A stretch of DNA of 64,000 bases. Source: Cryobacterium sp. CG_9.6 (GTDB lineage Bacteria > Actinomycetota > Actinomycetes > Actinomycetales > Microbacteriaceae). The stretch covers positions 2,480,001-2,544,000 of the forward strand of contig NZ_JARXUZ010000001.1 in the NCBI RefSeq assembly GCF_029893365.1, in the 5' to 3' direction. Made by a program: the position numbers and the translations under genes. Positions 8,044-16,966 of the stretch are shown piece by piece. The notes below the pieces were generated by a model. That model was not told where the DNA came from. It ran no database searches and was given only the letters and a program-made list of their open reading frames with translations. The stretch's first letter is position 1. Every line of letters begins with the position of its first letter.

Positions 8044-8775
8044 CTATTTCATGAGGGCGTGCTTCACGCGGTAGGACTCGCCGCGAAACTGGAGGAGTCG
8101 GCCGTGGTGGACGAGCCGGTCGATGACGGCCGCGGCCATGTTGTCGTCACCGAACACCGTTCCCCAGCGCGAAAATTCTAAGTTTGTCGTGATGATCAGG
8201 CTTCTTTTTTCATAGCCGTCGGCGATGACTTGGAACAGCAGTCGGGCGCCTTCGGTGTCAATCGGGAGGTAGCCAAATTCATCAATTGCGACGAGCCGGT
8301 TTTTCGCTATGTTAGCCAGCTCCCGATCGAGGCGGCCTTCGTCCTTGGCGCGGCGCAGCTGCATCACCAGCGACGACGTCGTGTAAAAGCGCGCGGGGAT
8401 TCCTTCGCGGCAGGCGGCGGCGATCAGCGCACTGGCGAGGTGGGTTTTGCCGGTGCCGACATCGCCGTAAAGAACCAGGTCTTCGGCTCGGTTGATGAAA
8501 TCCAACGACGTCAGCTCCTCCCGGCCGTAATCCTCAGGGAACTTGACGCTCGAGTAGTCAAAACCCGTGAGCGATTTCAACGCCGGCAGCCGGGCGGCGC
8601 TCAGCAGTCGTTGGCGTCGTGATGCTTGCCGGGATTCGTGCTCGGCCAGGAGCACTCCGTGGAGGTACTCGCGTTGTTTCGGGGTGCCCTTCTCGGCCCA
8701 TTCGACCAACACGCTGTGGGTCAGCGACGCCTGCCGGCCGGTCTCGACGATGTCCTGCGCAGTGACGAGGGTCAT
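8044..8775 (-). CDS. istB: IstB-type transposition helper ATPase
   Basis: A 243-residue AAA+ ATPase that assists the IstA transposase in target selection and strand transfer. It shows the Walker A motif GDVGTGKTHLA in the middle of the chain, the Walker B-like LVAIDEFGYLP segment and the sensor TTNLEFSRWGTVFGD, all classic for IstB. The C-terminal AAAVIDRLVHHGRLLQFRGESYR is also conserved in the family. Its ATG overlaps the end of istA (ATGA), so the two are translationally coupled. Length is normal and no lesion is visible, suggesting the element may still be active. Confidence 0.95.
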   Translation of the reverse strand: MTLVTAQDIVETGRQASLTHSVLVEWAEKGTPKQREYLHGVLLAEHESRQASRRQRLLSAARLPALKSLTGFDYSSVKFPEDYGREELTSLDFINRAEDLVLYGDVGTGKTHLASALIAAACREGIPARFYTTSSLVMQLRRAKDEGRLDRELANIAKNRLVAIDEFGYLPIDTEGARLLFQVIADGYEKRSLIITTNLEFSRWGTVFGDDNMAAAVIDRLVHHGRLLQFRGESYRVKHALMK

Positions 8776-10265
8776 GCGATCTCTCCCGTCAGAGTGTTGA
8801 GGGTGGTGAAGCTGCCGGTGGTAAAGATGTCATAGACGCTCAGGTCCACGTTCTCCACTGCCGGGCTGGTTCTGTCGGCCAGGCGCCGGGCGAGCATGCC
8901 CAACGCGGCGATCTCGGGGGTGTCGCCTCGTTGGATGAGTAGGTCAGCAGCAGTGATGGCGGCATCGAACCCGGCTGATCCTGATGCGGCATCGACAGCG
9001 CTGAGCAGGCGGCGCCGGTTGGTGGCGGTGGCGTTGTCGAGCCAGTCGCGCACTGGCCCCGGGACCAACGGCCGCAGCTGGGAATGGCTCCAGGCGCCGG
9101 GCTTGGTCGCCAGCAATGGCAGCAGCGCCGCGGGCTCGAAGATCGTCTCGGCTTGCACTCCGAAAGCGCGGGGAAAGGACCGCACCGGCGCGGAATACTC
9201 ATCGAGGATCTCGACCACGTCGTGGCGGAGCCCAACGGTGAGGGTGCGGCTATGGAAGGAAGACCCGGCCGCGTAGGTGTTGCCGTCGATGAGCATGTTC
9301 CCCTTTTTGTCAGCCGTTCGGGACTCATAACGCACCGGGTCAAACCCCACGCCGGGCAGCGCCAGACTGGCGGCAACGTCCTGCGCGAAGAGCTCGCTCA
9401 CGGGCAAGCCTTTCCGGTAATGCGTGGCCTCAGCCAACGCCATGCACCGCGTCAGCAATATGTTGTTCAGGCCCTGCAGGGTGGCTGCTTCTGGCTCGGG
9501 GACCATCAGGTTGCGGCGGAGGAACCCGACGGCGTTTTCGACGTTGCCTTTCTCGTTGCCGGAGTATGGATTGCAAAACCTGGACTCGGATCGGTAGTGC
9601 AGTTTGAATGCGCCGAACAGTTTGGCCTCGATGACTTTGGTGCCGACGCGGCGTCCGATGCCGGTGGCGTTGTCAAAGACCAGGTGCCGGGGTGCAGCGC
9701 CGATGTGATCGAACACGGTGCGCAGGCCGTGGCAGACGCACTCGGCGGTCTCGCCGCGGTAGGCCTGCACGAAGCGCATGTTCGAAAACGGGAACGTCAC
9801 GACGAAGATGTGCAGGATCTGGCGGATCCCGCCGATGATGGCCTCGGCCTGGCCGAAGTCGACCTGCGCAGTTCCGGCCGGCCAGACCAGCTCCGTGAAG
9901 CCCTCCCCGGCCTGGCGGTGCTGGTCGTTCCACTTCCGCACAAAGCGTTGCACCGGGGAGTAGCTGCCGCTGTAATTCTCCTCGTTGACCAAGCGATCAA
10001 AGACCCGCTTGGCAGTGTGGCGTTGCTTGCGCGGTCGGCGCTGGTCCTCGGTCAACCACGTCTCGATGGTGTCTTCAAGCCCGCCCACGGCTGATCCGGC
10101 TGGCCTCGGAACGGGCGTCGGTGGCTTGGGTGAAAAGTTCTGTTGCCCGGTGTATTTCGTCACCGCGTCCCGGCTGACTCCCAATCGGCGGGCGATTTCA
10201 CGGCCCGCGATTCCGTGGGAGTCGAGAGTTCTGATATTTTCTTGCACGGACATGGGTACCGTCAT
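8772..10265 (-). CDS. istA: IS21-family transposase IstA
   Basis: A 497-residue DDE transposase. The N-terminal helix-turn-helix (IRTLDSHGIAGREIARRLGVSRDAV) binds the IS ends. The integrase-core catalytic acids are seen in AQVDFGQAEA, LVFDNATG and NEKGNVENAVGFLRR, matching the D-D-E triad. The remaining C-terminal part carries the usual LP..F and EI.DEY segments of the family. It is followed by istB with a four-base overlap. The start ATG at 10265 gives a family-typical length; a second Met four residues later is possible. Confidence 0.95.
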   Translation of the reverse strand: MTVPMSVQENIRTLDSHGIAGREIARRLGVSRDAVTKYTGQQNFSPKPPTPVPRPAGSAVGGLEDTIETWLTEDQRRPRKQRHTAKRVFDRLVNEENYSGSYSPVQRFVRKWNDQHRQAGEGFTELVWPAGTAQVDFGQAEAIIGGIRQILHIFVVTFPFSNMRFVQAYRGETAECVCHGLRTVFDHIGAAPRHLVFDNATGIGRRVGTKVIEAKLFGAFKLHYRSESRFCNPYSGNEKGNVENAVGFLRRNLMVPEPEAATLQGLNNILLTRCMALAEATHYRKGLPVSELFAQDVAASLALPGVGFDPVRYESRTADKKGNMLIDGNTYAAGSSFHSRTLTVGLRHDVVEILDEYSAPVRSFPRAFGVQAETIFEPAALLPLLATKPGAWSHSQLRPLVPGPVRDWLDNATATNRRRLLSAVDAASGSAGFDAAITAADLLIQRGDTPEIAALGMLARRLADRTSPAVENVDLSVYDIFTTGSFTTLNTLTGEIA

Positions 10266-10597
10266 CTGCTTCCTGGTTCCTTCCGGCGCGACCGCTTGGC
10301 AGTAGACACGCCTTTAGGAACCTATCTGGGGGTGGCGGGCCCATGTCTCCAGCTCGCTGAAGAGGGCCACGGCCACCGGTGATCTCAATCTCTGCGCATC
10401 CCAACCCCATTTCTTGGGCGGGATCTGCTGGCCTGATTTTTAGCGCTCTTTTGGCAGGAAACCAGCCGCTAACTTGGCCGGATTCCAGCGCCGAAACGGC
10501 CTACAAAGAGTTGATCACACACACGCCACCAACCCCGCCACCCGAATGCCACCTGAGCTGCCGCGGGCATTTCGGACAGCGGAATTAGTGGATTCTT

Positions 10598-11491
10598 CTA
10601 CGCTGCCAATGCTGGCTGCTGATAACCATAGTGGACTTCATTAGGCCTGCGGTAACCAAGCGCTGAGTGCCGGCGTCGGCTGTTGTAAAAGCCTTCGATA
10701 TAGCGAATGACGTCGCTGCGAGCTTGTGATTTCGTGGCATACGCGGTGCGATAAACACGCTCATTCTTGAGCATCGAGAAGAAACTTTCCGCCATGCTGT
10801 TGTCCCAACACACGCCGGTGCGGCCCATGGAGGAACGCATCCCCAGGCCGGACACGAGAGCCCGAAATTCGGCCGAGGTATAGACGCTGCCGCGGTCGGA
10901 ATGCCAGATCGCGTCGGCCTCGATCACGGTCGTCGCAGCGGCGTTGCGGAGGGCGTCGGCGACGAGCTCGGTGCGCATGTGATCGGCGATGGACCAGCCG
11001 ACAACCTTCTTGGAATAGCAGTCGATGACGGTGGCCAGATAGATGAATCCTTGCCAGGTATGGATGTAGGTAATATCGCCGACGAACTTCACCCCGGGGC
11101 GGTCGGCGGTGAAGTCGCGTTTGACGAGGTCGGGCATGTTGGCGGCCGCTTCGGCATCGGCTTCGGTAGTGATGCGGAAAGGCCGTGGTTGGCAGGCTAC
11201 GAGGCCAATCTGGCGCATAAGCTGCCGCACCAGTTCGGGCGAGCACTCGGTCTGCTCTGCGGCGAGGTCGGCGTGGATTCGGCGGTATCCGTAGGTGCCG
11301 TCGGACTCCTCGAAGAAGTGTTGAATCCGCGCGATCAGGGCCTCTCGCCGGGCCGCGGTCGCGGACTGCGGCCGGATCGCCCAGTGGTAGAAACCGGACG
11401 TTGACACGGCCAGCCAGAGGCACATTTTCACCACCGAATTCCGGTTGGTGGGCTCAGAATTTTGGGAGTCGATGTACTCGTACTTGCTCAC
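10598..11491 (-). CDS. IS3-family transposase OrfB (DDE integrase core)
   Basis: A 297-residue catalytic subunit. The N-terminal HTH_21-like part (ALIARIQHFFEESDGTYGYRRIHADL) precedes the rve integrase core. The triad acids are in VGDITYIHT, IWHSDRGSVYTS and NSMAESFFSMLK, with the basic residues after the Glu and the C-terminal RRRHSALGYRRP motif all present. It opens with GTG 11491 right at the end of orfA. The same frame is open far into orfA in the -1 phase, so an OrfAB fusion made by frameshifting is also possible, as in other IS3 elements. Confidence 0.95.
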   Translation of the reverse strand: MSKYEYIDSQNSEPTNRNSVVKMCLWLAVSTSGFYHWAIRPQSATAARREALIARIQHFFEESDGTYGYRRIHADLAAEQTECSPELVRQLMRQIGLVACQPRPFRITTEADAEAAANMPDLVKRDFTADRPGVKFVGDITYIHTWQGFIYLATVIDCYSKKVVGWSIADHMRTELVADALRNAAATTVIEADAIWHSDRGSVYTSAEFRALVSGLGMRSSMGRTGVCWDNSMAESFFSMLKNERVYRTAYATKSQARSDVIRYIEGFYNSRRRHSALGYRRPNEVHYGYQQPALAA

Positions 11492-11781
11492 TACCGCTGC
11501 TCCCGCGCGAAGTAAGCGCTGGCTTTTTTCAAGAAAGCGGTCTCCGCCCGCAGCTCTTGAACTTCCCGCTCGAGTTCCTTCAGACGGGCCCGTTCCGACA
11601 CTGTCAGGTCCGCTTCGGTGCCGCCGTTGGCCTCGCGGTATTTGTTGAGCCAGTTCCGGAGCGTCTCGGGCCCGACGCCGTATGCGGTGGCGACGTCCTT
11701 GATCGGTTTGGAGATATTGATCACCTCGCGGCACAGCTCGTCTTTGAACTCTTGGGTGAAACGCCTACGTGCTGCGGCCAT
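11491..11781 (-). CDS. IS3-family transposase OrfA
   Basis: A 96-residue DNA-binding subunit. It has the HTH_Tnp_1 helix-turn-helix (RRRFTQEFKDELCREVI then VATAYGVGPETLRNWLNKY) followed by a leucine-zipper-like coiled coil (ERARLKELEREVQELRAETAFLKKA) used for multimerisation. An AAAAAAG run (11529-11523, codons 85-87) lies in the zone where orfA and the -1 frame of orfB overlap, the type of run used for programmed frameshifting in IS3. Its phase is one base off the canonical A-AAA-AAG reading, so the efficiency is uncertain. Confidence 0.92.
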   Translation of the reverse strand: MAAARRRFTQEFKDELCREVINISKPIKDVATAYGVGPETLRNWLNKYREANGGTEADLTVSERARLKELEREVQELRAETAFLKKASAYFAREQR

Positions 11782-12039
11782 GCTGATCTCTACTTTCAGT
11801 GAACTCTCATTTTAAGAGGGCCCGCTGTCCGAGATATCCGCGGCAGCTCAACCCCCACTCACCCACCCCGGCACCACACCCCGAAAAACACCCCGAAAAA
11901 CCACCTACACCAACCCCTTCAACACCCCCAACCCCTACGACACCAACCAAAACCCCACCACCAACGACCCCGCCCCCTTCTGACCCGCCCCGTTCTGATC
12001 AGAGCGGACTGCTCACCCGACATAGCCGTCGGTTCGTCG

Positions 12040-12735
12040 TCAGTCCGCTTCTTTTCGATCTGCTTGCCCGGGCCGATGCGGTACCCACGCGCTCACGACC
12101 CGGGCCACCGCAATCACGAGGAACAGTTGACCGGTGATCGCCTCGAAAACAGCGATGGTCTGTAAGCCTGAGCCAACCGGAACGAGGTTGCCATACCCCG
12201 TGGTCGTCAGTGTGGAGAAGGAGAAGAAAAGTTGACTCGTGAGCGAGTTCGGCTGGCCGTCACCAAAAGTGGGAACGGATGTCACGAGCGAGATCGCATT
12301 GTAGACAAACGTAAAGAACATCCCCACGAGCAAATATGCGCTGATTGCCGCCAACAGCGTCTGCTGATCAATCAACGGTCGGTGCAGCACATGCCACACA
12401 ATGGCGACCGGTGCAATGAGGTACGCGCCCATAGACATGACCGACAGAGAGAGGGCGAGTCCCTGCCCCGACAACCCCAGAATCGCCACGGCCGCCACGC
12501 CGGCAACGGCAATGCCCAAAACGACCAGTGCCACCCGCAGCAGTCGGACTCGCACATGAGTCACCCACAAGACGACGGCAACGGTGAACAGCTGAACCAA
12601 CAAGGCCACAGGGCTGGGTTCTGGCGTGGTCTGCCGCGCACACAACACGTACGACACCACGATCATCGCCAGAACTGTCCAGTACTGCGCCTGCCGGAAT
12701 CGCTCCAGGCCTTGAGGCTTATTCTGTGGAACCAC
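12040..12735 (-). CDS. Two-pore-domain-type ion channel (K+ channel)
   Basis: A 231-residue membrane protein. Hydrophobic segments are at about residues 18-33, 43-60, 65-89, 94-115 and 128-150, then a pore loop and a last helix (192-213). The selectivity filter TTTGYG at 177-182 is the K+ channel signature; it sits between the last two helices, as in the Ion_trans_2 fold. There is no cytoplasmic RCK/TrkA domain; the tail is a short charged stretch. The GTG start abuts the TAA stop of the upstream gene, so the two are very likely one transcript and translationally linked. The extra N-terminal helices make it longer than a minimal KcsA-type channel. Confidence 0.85.
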   Translation of the reverse strand: MVPQNKPQGLERFRQAQYWTVLAMIVVSYVLCARQTTPEPSPVALLVQLFTVAVVLWVTHVRVRLLRVALVVLGIAVAGVAAVAILGLSGQGLALSLSVMSMGAYLIAPVAIVWHVLHRPLIDQQTLLAAISAYLLVGMFFTFVYNAISLVTSVPTFGDGQPNSLTSQLFFSFSTLTTTGYGNLVPVGSGLQTIAVFEAITGQLFLVIAVARVVSAWVPHRPGQADRKEAD

Positions 12736-15255
12736 TTACGCCGCCACGAACTCGGTCAGCCACACAGTTAAGCTGCTGATGCTCAGCTGTGACTCCCCGG
12801 TCTCTCTGCGAATGATCACGGCGAGGACTGCAATGCCAGCCAGAAACTCGGCACTGGCCACGAGCTCGTGAGCCGCCGATCCTTCTCTACCCCGTGGAGG
12901 CTCAATGCGGGCAATCTGCTGGATGGCGGCCGCAGCTGAAAGCACTGCGAAGGTCTGACGTCGAGAAGAAATGGGAACCGTCTCAATTCGATGTGTACGT
13001 CCGAGCTGTATCAAGACAGCTTCGATGTCACCGACGTACTCGACGCCAAGATTGGCCAGCGCCGCCACGATCTCAAGCGACATCCGGTCCGCCTCAAGGC
13101 TCGGCCCTACGGCAACAATGGATTCGGCCCGAGCGACAAGCTGCGCCACACGCGTCATGTGGTCAAGCTCGGGACCGGATACGCGGAGATAAGCGGCCAA
13201 CTCTGTGGTTCCAGCCTCACGAACGAGCTGTTCCGCGCGCACAAAGCCGAGTTTCCTGAATGCCTCACGATGCGGCGCAAAGTTATCCAGAAGCAAGAAA
13301 TCGGTTCGCGGCTCCTTCGCTACTCCCAGGATTTTTCGAAACTCGCGATTGTTCCGAGCCCCAGCGAGGCATGGGTCGTCTTGTGCCCACTCTTTTATTT
13401 CCGGAACGGTGAAGGCGATGCCGAATTTTTCGAGAGTCACGGTGTCGATGATCAGGGTCTGGTCAACGAAAACAGAAGCCTGTCTCACCCGCCCACAGGC
13501 CACATAGTAGGCAATGTACGGCGAGAGGGCTTCGTGTTCGGCGCGTTCTCTCCATCTCGGAGGAAACTCAATTTCGTTCCCCCTAAAGAGGCTCGTGAGA
13601 TGACATGCCGCCTGCATCTGCATGGTCGCAACCAGGTCATCCCCATCACGCGTTCGGAGCAGCCTCACGAGCTCAACAGCGCGACGACGCACGACACCTG
13701 TTTCGTGAGCATCCGCGCCACGTCGAGACCGAAGGTTGAGCACCGTCAAAAGGTACGAAATCAAAATGCGAATGTGAAGTTCAGGGTTCTCTCCTGACAT
13801 CCGCAGCGTGGTGTCAATCGGGCCCGTGGATTCTTGCGTGCGTGGAGTGGAGAACTGAGGCAGGCCGAAGAGCGCATCGGACTGATCCCCGAGCCAATCG
13901 CAATACAGCTGTAATTTGTCTATTTCAGTTGCGTGCCGATAGGTGTAGTACATATACGCGACCTTGGCCGGAAGATTTTGCGGGTCGAAGTCGAGTGCAG
14001 AGATGAGCAACTCTCTTGCAACCTGCGGCTCGCTATCGAATCGTGTTGTCGCGATAAAGTGCAGCCCGATTCCTTGCCACTGGCTTGCACCAGAAAGGGC
14101 GTCAAACCCTCGGTGATGCCGAGCCAGTGTGGCCATCACGAACGCAGCAACGAGCTCACCCCGGTGTTCGTCTTCGACCTTCACGTTCAAGGCACGCGTA
14201 TCGATATTGTCGCTGGAGACCGTCCGGCCATTGCGTCTCATGACGACCGCATAGTGCTCGTTACCGAGTGGATCAACCTGAATATTCCACGGGTTGGTTC
14301 CCACGAGTTGCTGCAGCACGGTCTGCAGCGCACTGACGACAGTGCCCCATTGCAGACCGCTGAGCACGTTCTCGGACAACGCCGTCACATCGGAACCAAG
14401 AGGAACCTCGATTCCCTTCGGAGAACCTCCACCCAAAACGTGGAGACGAGCCGTGATCTCAGCAGCGTGCCGCTTATCCTCTTTACCGGTTTCGTCGCGA
14501 ACAGTGAGGGTCAGTGCCAACCTCGTCGCGAGGAACACCGACAAAGAAGCTGCGCCTAAGAGCCCGAGAAGAACAAAGCCACTCAGCGGCAACCAGATCT
14601 GAGTGCCTGTGTCGGTGGGAGCGGTTGCGATCTCAACGACAATTCCGCAGGCGGCGAGGGGAATGAGAACAGCACTGGCGGTGACCGCGACATTTCGCAG
14701 GGTGCGAGACGGCTTGCGGAAGCGCATCGATGCGTTCGGTGGGAGGCGAAAAGGCAGAAACATCAGTCCGCGCGCTGCGATCAGCAACAGAATTCCGATC
14801 CCCACTGCTGCCAGGCCGGGGGCCGCGAGAGGCTGCAGCCACGTACTCAACCCCGCATCCCACGATGGGGGCAGCGCAGGCCGGGTCGTGTTGAGCTCTG
14901 TTACCGCTGCGAGGCGTTCTTGTTCGCAGACCTTGGTGTTTGCTAACACTGTTGTGTCACGGATCTGTCGGATGAGTTCCAGAGCTCCGGCCGGATCCTT
15001 GCTCAGCGTTAGTTTGGTGACCGCGGCGCAGACGTTGTATGTGGCGGATTTCACCTCTGCCGATGACTGTGCCCGAGGTCCGACCTGAGGCCAACCGGGG
15101 TGTGCAGCAGAGACTGCCACCGCAGGTGCTGTCCGTGGGAGCGGGACTGCGTTCGCGCTGGCTGCAGGCCCAACCAGAAGTGTGAACGCGAGCGCCAGTG
15201 GCGCCCATCTCATTTTTCGCTGAGTGCCACTGGAAAACATCACACAACAAATCAT
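12736..15255 (-). CDS. Large unrecognised membrane protein linked to the K+ channel
   Basis: An 839-residue protein. The start at ATG 15255 is chosen because GGAGG lies five bases upstream; the frame is open further but has no other good site. Residues about 15-35 form a signal peptide, then an extracellular Ala/Pro-rich part with two Cys (about 75 and 110), three transmembrane helices (about 145-168, 188-210 and 222-247) and a cytoplasmic region of about 590 residues. That region is mostly helical, with TPR-like packing around LLISALDFDPQNLPAKVAYMYYTYR. I recognise no domain. It is directly followed by the channel gene with no gap, so it may sense or modulate it; that is inference. Confidence 0.75.
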   Translation of the reverse strand: MICCVMFSSGTQRKMRWAPLALAFTLLVGPAASANAVPLPRTAPAVAVSAAHPGWPQVGPRAQSSAEVKSATYNVCAAVTKLTLSKDPAGALELIRQIRDTTVLANTKVCEQERLAAVTELNTTRPALPPSWDAGLSTWLQPLAAPGLAAVGIGILLLIAARGLMFLPFRLPPNASMRFRKPSRTLRNVAVTASAVLIPLAACGIVVEIATAPTDTGTQIWLPLSGFVLLGLLGAASLSVFLATRLALTLTVRDETGKEDKRHAAEITARLHVLGGGSPKGIEVPLGSDVTALSENVLSGLQWGTVVSALQTVLQQLVGTNPWNIQVDPLGNEHYAVVMRRNGRTVSSDNIDTRALNVKVEDEHRGELVAAFVMATLARHHRGFDALSGASQWQGIGLHFIATTRFDSEPQVARELLISALDFDPQNLPAKVAYMYYTYRHATEIDKLQLYCDWLGDQSDALFGLPQFSTPRTQESTGPIDTTLRMSGENPELHIRILISYLLTVLNLRSRRGADAHETGVVRRRAVELVRLLRTRDGDDLVATMQMQAACHLTSLFRGNEIEFPPRWRERAEHEALSPYIAYYVACGRVRQASVFVDQTLIIDTVTLEKFGIAFTVPEIKEWAQDDPCLAGARNNREFRKILGVAKEPRTDFLLLDNFAPHREAFRKLGFVRAEQLVREAGTTELAAYLRVSGPELDHMTRVAQLVARAESIVAVGPSLEADRMSLEIVAALANLGVEYVGDIEAVLIQLGRTHRIETVPISSRRQTFAVLSAAAAIQQIARIEPPRGREGSAAHELVASAEFLAGIAVLAVIIRRETGESQLSISSLTVWLTEFVAA

Positions 15256-15434
15256 GACTGCCTCCAAATCCCTGACAGTGTGGCCCGGTTCGGCGCTATC
15301 AGCAACGCAACCAGACGCATCGCACAGCCAGCCGCGCCACAAGGATCGGTACCGCACGGTGAGTGCTGGGTGATCGGGACCCAGCAAATTTGCCACGTGG
15401 TCGATGCAGTGACAGGCTGAAGAAAGGTTGTCCG

Positions 15435-16925
15435 GTGAAGTTCTTCGACGTGCACGCGCCACTCCCCGCGCGTTAGAACTCGTCGATAACCCTCAGCAGC
15501 ATCTCCGGCTCCTTCGACACAGGGCGCACCGGCCTCGTGGGCACCAACGGTTCCGGAAAATCCACTCTGCTGCGACTCATTGCCGGGCGCCTCACTCCCA
15601 CGACGGGCCATATCACCACGTCTGGAGACGTGGACTACCTTCCGCAGTCCCTCACTCTCGGCGTCAACGCCACCGTGTCTGACCTTCTCGGAATCACCGA
15701 CCACCTCGTGGCCCTGCATGCCATTGAGGGCGGCGAAGCGATACTCGTGGCCATCGCCGACCTTCGGTTGCGCCGCGCACCCATCACTCTGCTCGACGAG
15801 CCCACGAACAACCTCGATCGCAACGCCCGGGCTCGCATCGCCGACATGGTGCGCTCCTGGCCCGGCACCCTCGTCGTGGTCAGCCACGACACCGCCATCC
15901 TGGAGCTCATGCATGACACCGCCGAACTGCATGCCGGCCATCTGACCGTGTTCGGCGGCGCCTACAGCGCCTGGCGTGCGCACCGTGAACAGGAGCAGGG
16001 GGCTGCCGTGCAGGCAGCCCGCAGCGCCAAACAGGTTGTGAAGGTGGAGCGACGCCAGCGCATCGAGGCCCATACCAAGCTCGACCACCGATCCCGAACC
16101 GCCCAGAACAGCAACGAGAACAAACGTGGGTCCAAGATTCTGATGAATCAGCGAGCCTCCGACGCCGAAGTCTCGGCGGGAAAACTGCGTACCGAACTCG
16201 ACGACAAGCTCCAGCTAGCCCAAAAGGCCTCCGACACAGCGGATGCCCGAGTGCGCGACGACGCCCACATCCACGTGGACCTTCCCGATCCACACGTTCC
16301 TGGCAGCTGCCGCATCGCGGAGATACACGGCAGAAATCGCACCTTCGTGGTGCAGGGACCGGAACGCATCGCCATCATCGGCGCGAACGGAGTCGGTAAG
16401 ACGACACTGTTGGAAGCCCTGGTGCGTTCTCACGCCGAGCCAATCGACGCCGCGCCAATCGGAGCAGCACAAGCTGGAGCTGCGAGTGCCCAACTGTTGA
16501 TTGATCGCGAAGGCTACCTGCCGCAACGCGTCGATGGGCTCGATGACGCGGCCACGGTGCTGGGCACAGTGCGCGATGCCGCACCGACCCTGTCCGCCGG
16601 CGCAGTGCGTAGCCAACTGGCCCGTTTTCTCTTTCGCGGAGCAGCGGTGGAGCGCCTTGTAGGCACCCTCTCTGGAGGAGAACGCTTTCGTGTCGCCCTC
16701 GCGCGATTGCTCCTAGCCGACCCCCCGCATCAGCTACTCGTGCTCGACGAACCCACGAACAACCTCGACCTGCAGAGCGTTGACCAACTGGTCGATGCAT
16801 TACGCAGCTACAGCGGCTCCCTCATCGTGGTGAGTCACGACGACACGTTCCTCTCGCGTCTTGATCTCACAACCACCTTCGAGCTCGACGGCACCGGCGC
16901 ACTTTTTGAGACTGCCTCCGCGTAG
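15435..16925 (+). pseudogene. Decayed ABC-F-type ATPase gene
   Basis: Two ATPase domains of an ABC-F protein (antibiotic-resistance or translation factor type) can be read. A GTG at 15435 with a good ribosome site is followed after 13 codons by an in-frame TAG (15474-15476); the open part begins at GTG 15537. Domain 1 keeps Walker A (TNGSGKST) and Walker B (ITLLDEPTNNLD), but the section between them is far too short and the signature LSGG is absent, pointing to an in-frame deletion of about 40-50 residues. Domain 2 is complete (ANGVGKTT, GTLSGGERFR, LLVLDEPTNNLD). The linker between domains is charged, as usual. With domain 1 unable to form a site, I expect no activity. Confidence 0.7.
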
Positions 16926-16966
16926 CCATAAAAGTCGACACGGGACGCCGTGCGCCGGAACAGCCG

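Larger units (their letters stand above)
7851..10523. mobile_element. IS21-family insertion sequence, complete
   Basis: The 2673-bp element contains the istA-istB pair on the minus strand. The left end begins TGTGTTTTGTCAACT and the right end, read inward from 10523, begins TGTGTGTGATCAACT; both continue into a GGCC-TTT block, giving imperfect terminal inverted repeats. The left end also carries repeated CCGGCCATTTGATC blocks (7881-7930), typical of the multiple transposase-binding sites of IS21 elements. The 175 bases before istB and about 260 bases after istA hold no other gene. The flanks (ATCGATC on the left, CGCCACC on the right) show no target duplication, so the region has probably rearranged since insertion. 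Confidence 0.85.
10554..11850. mobile_element. IS3-family insertion sequence, complete
   Basis: A 1297-bp element with orfA and orfB on the minus strand. Its ends are TG at 10554 and CA at 11850, with terminal inverted repeats of about 29 bases (GAGCTGCCGCGG, then TCGGACAGCGG after four bases, on one side; the same blocks inverted at 11822-11849) differing at only three positions. The three bases before it (ACC, 10551-10553) are repeated directly after it (11851-11853), the 3-bp target duplication expected for IS3. The intact ends and duplication show a fairly recent insertion, after the neighbouring IS21 junction or gene tail existed. Confidence 0.9.
10524..11983 (+). pseudogene. Gene tail split by the IS3 element
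   Basis: If the IS3 element and one copy of its ACC target duplication are removed, a continuous frame runs from 10524-10550 into 11851-11983. It reads a Thr/Pro/Asn-rich tail (THATNPATRMPPP, then NPFNTPNPYDTNQNP and NDPAPF) ending in TGA 11981-11983. Low-complexity tails ending DPAPF or DPPPF are common on actinobacterial DUF222/HNH endonucleases, so this may be such a 3' end, its body having been lost at the IS21 boundary. The family assignment is a guess from composition only; the shared frame across the IS is directly visible. Confidence 0.35.

Noticed and set aside
9084..10094. Long plus-strand open frame opposite istA
   Set aside because: Shadow of the high-G+C istA gene; no domain and no start signal.
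11860..11990. CRISPR-like short repeats in the CCCC/ACC-rich stretch
   Set aside because: Repetition is low-complexity Pro/Thr codons without equal repeats and spacers.
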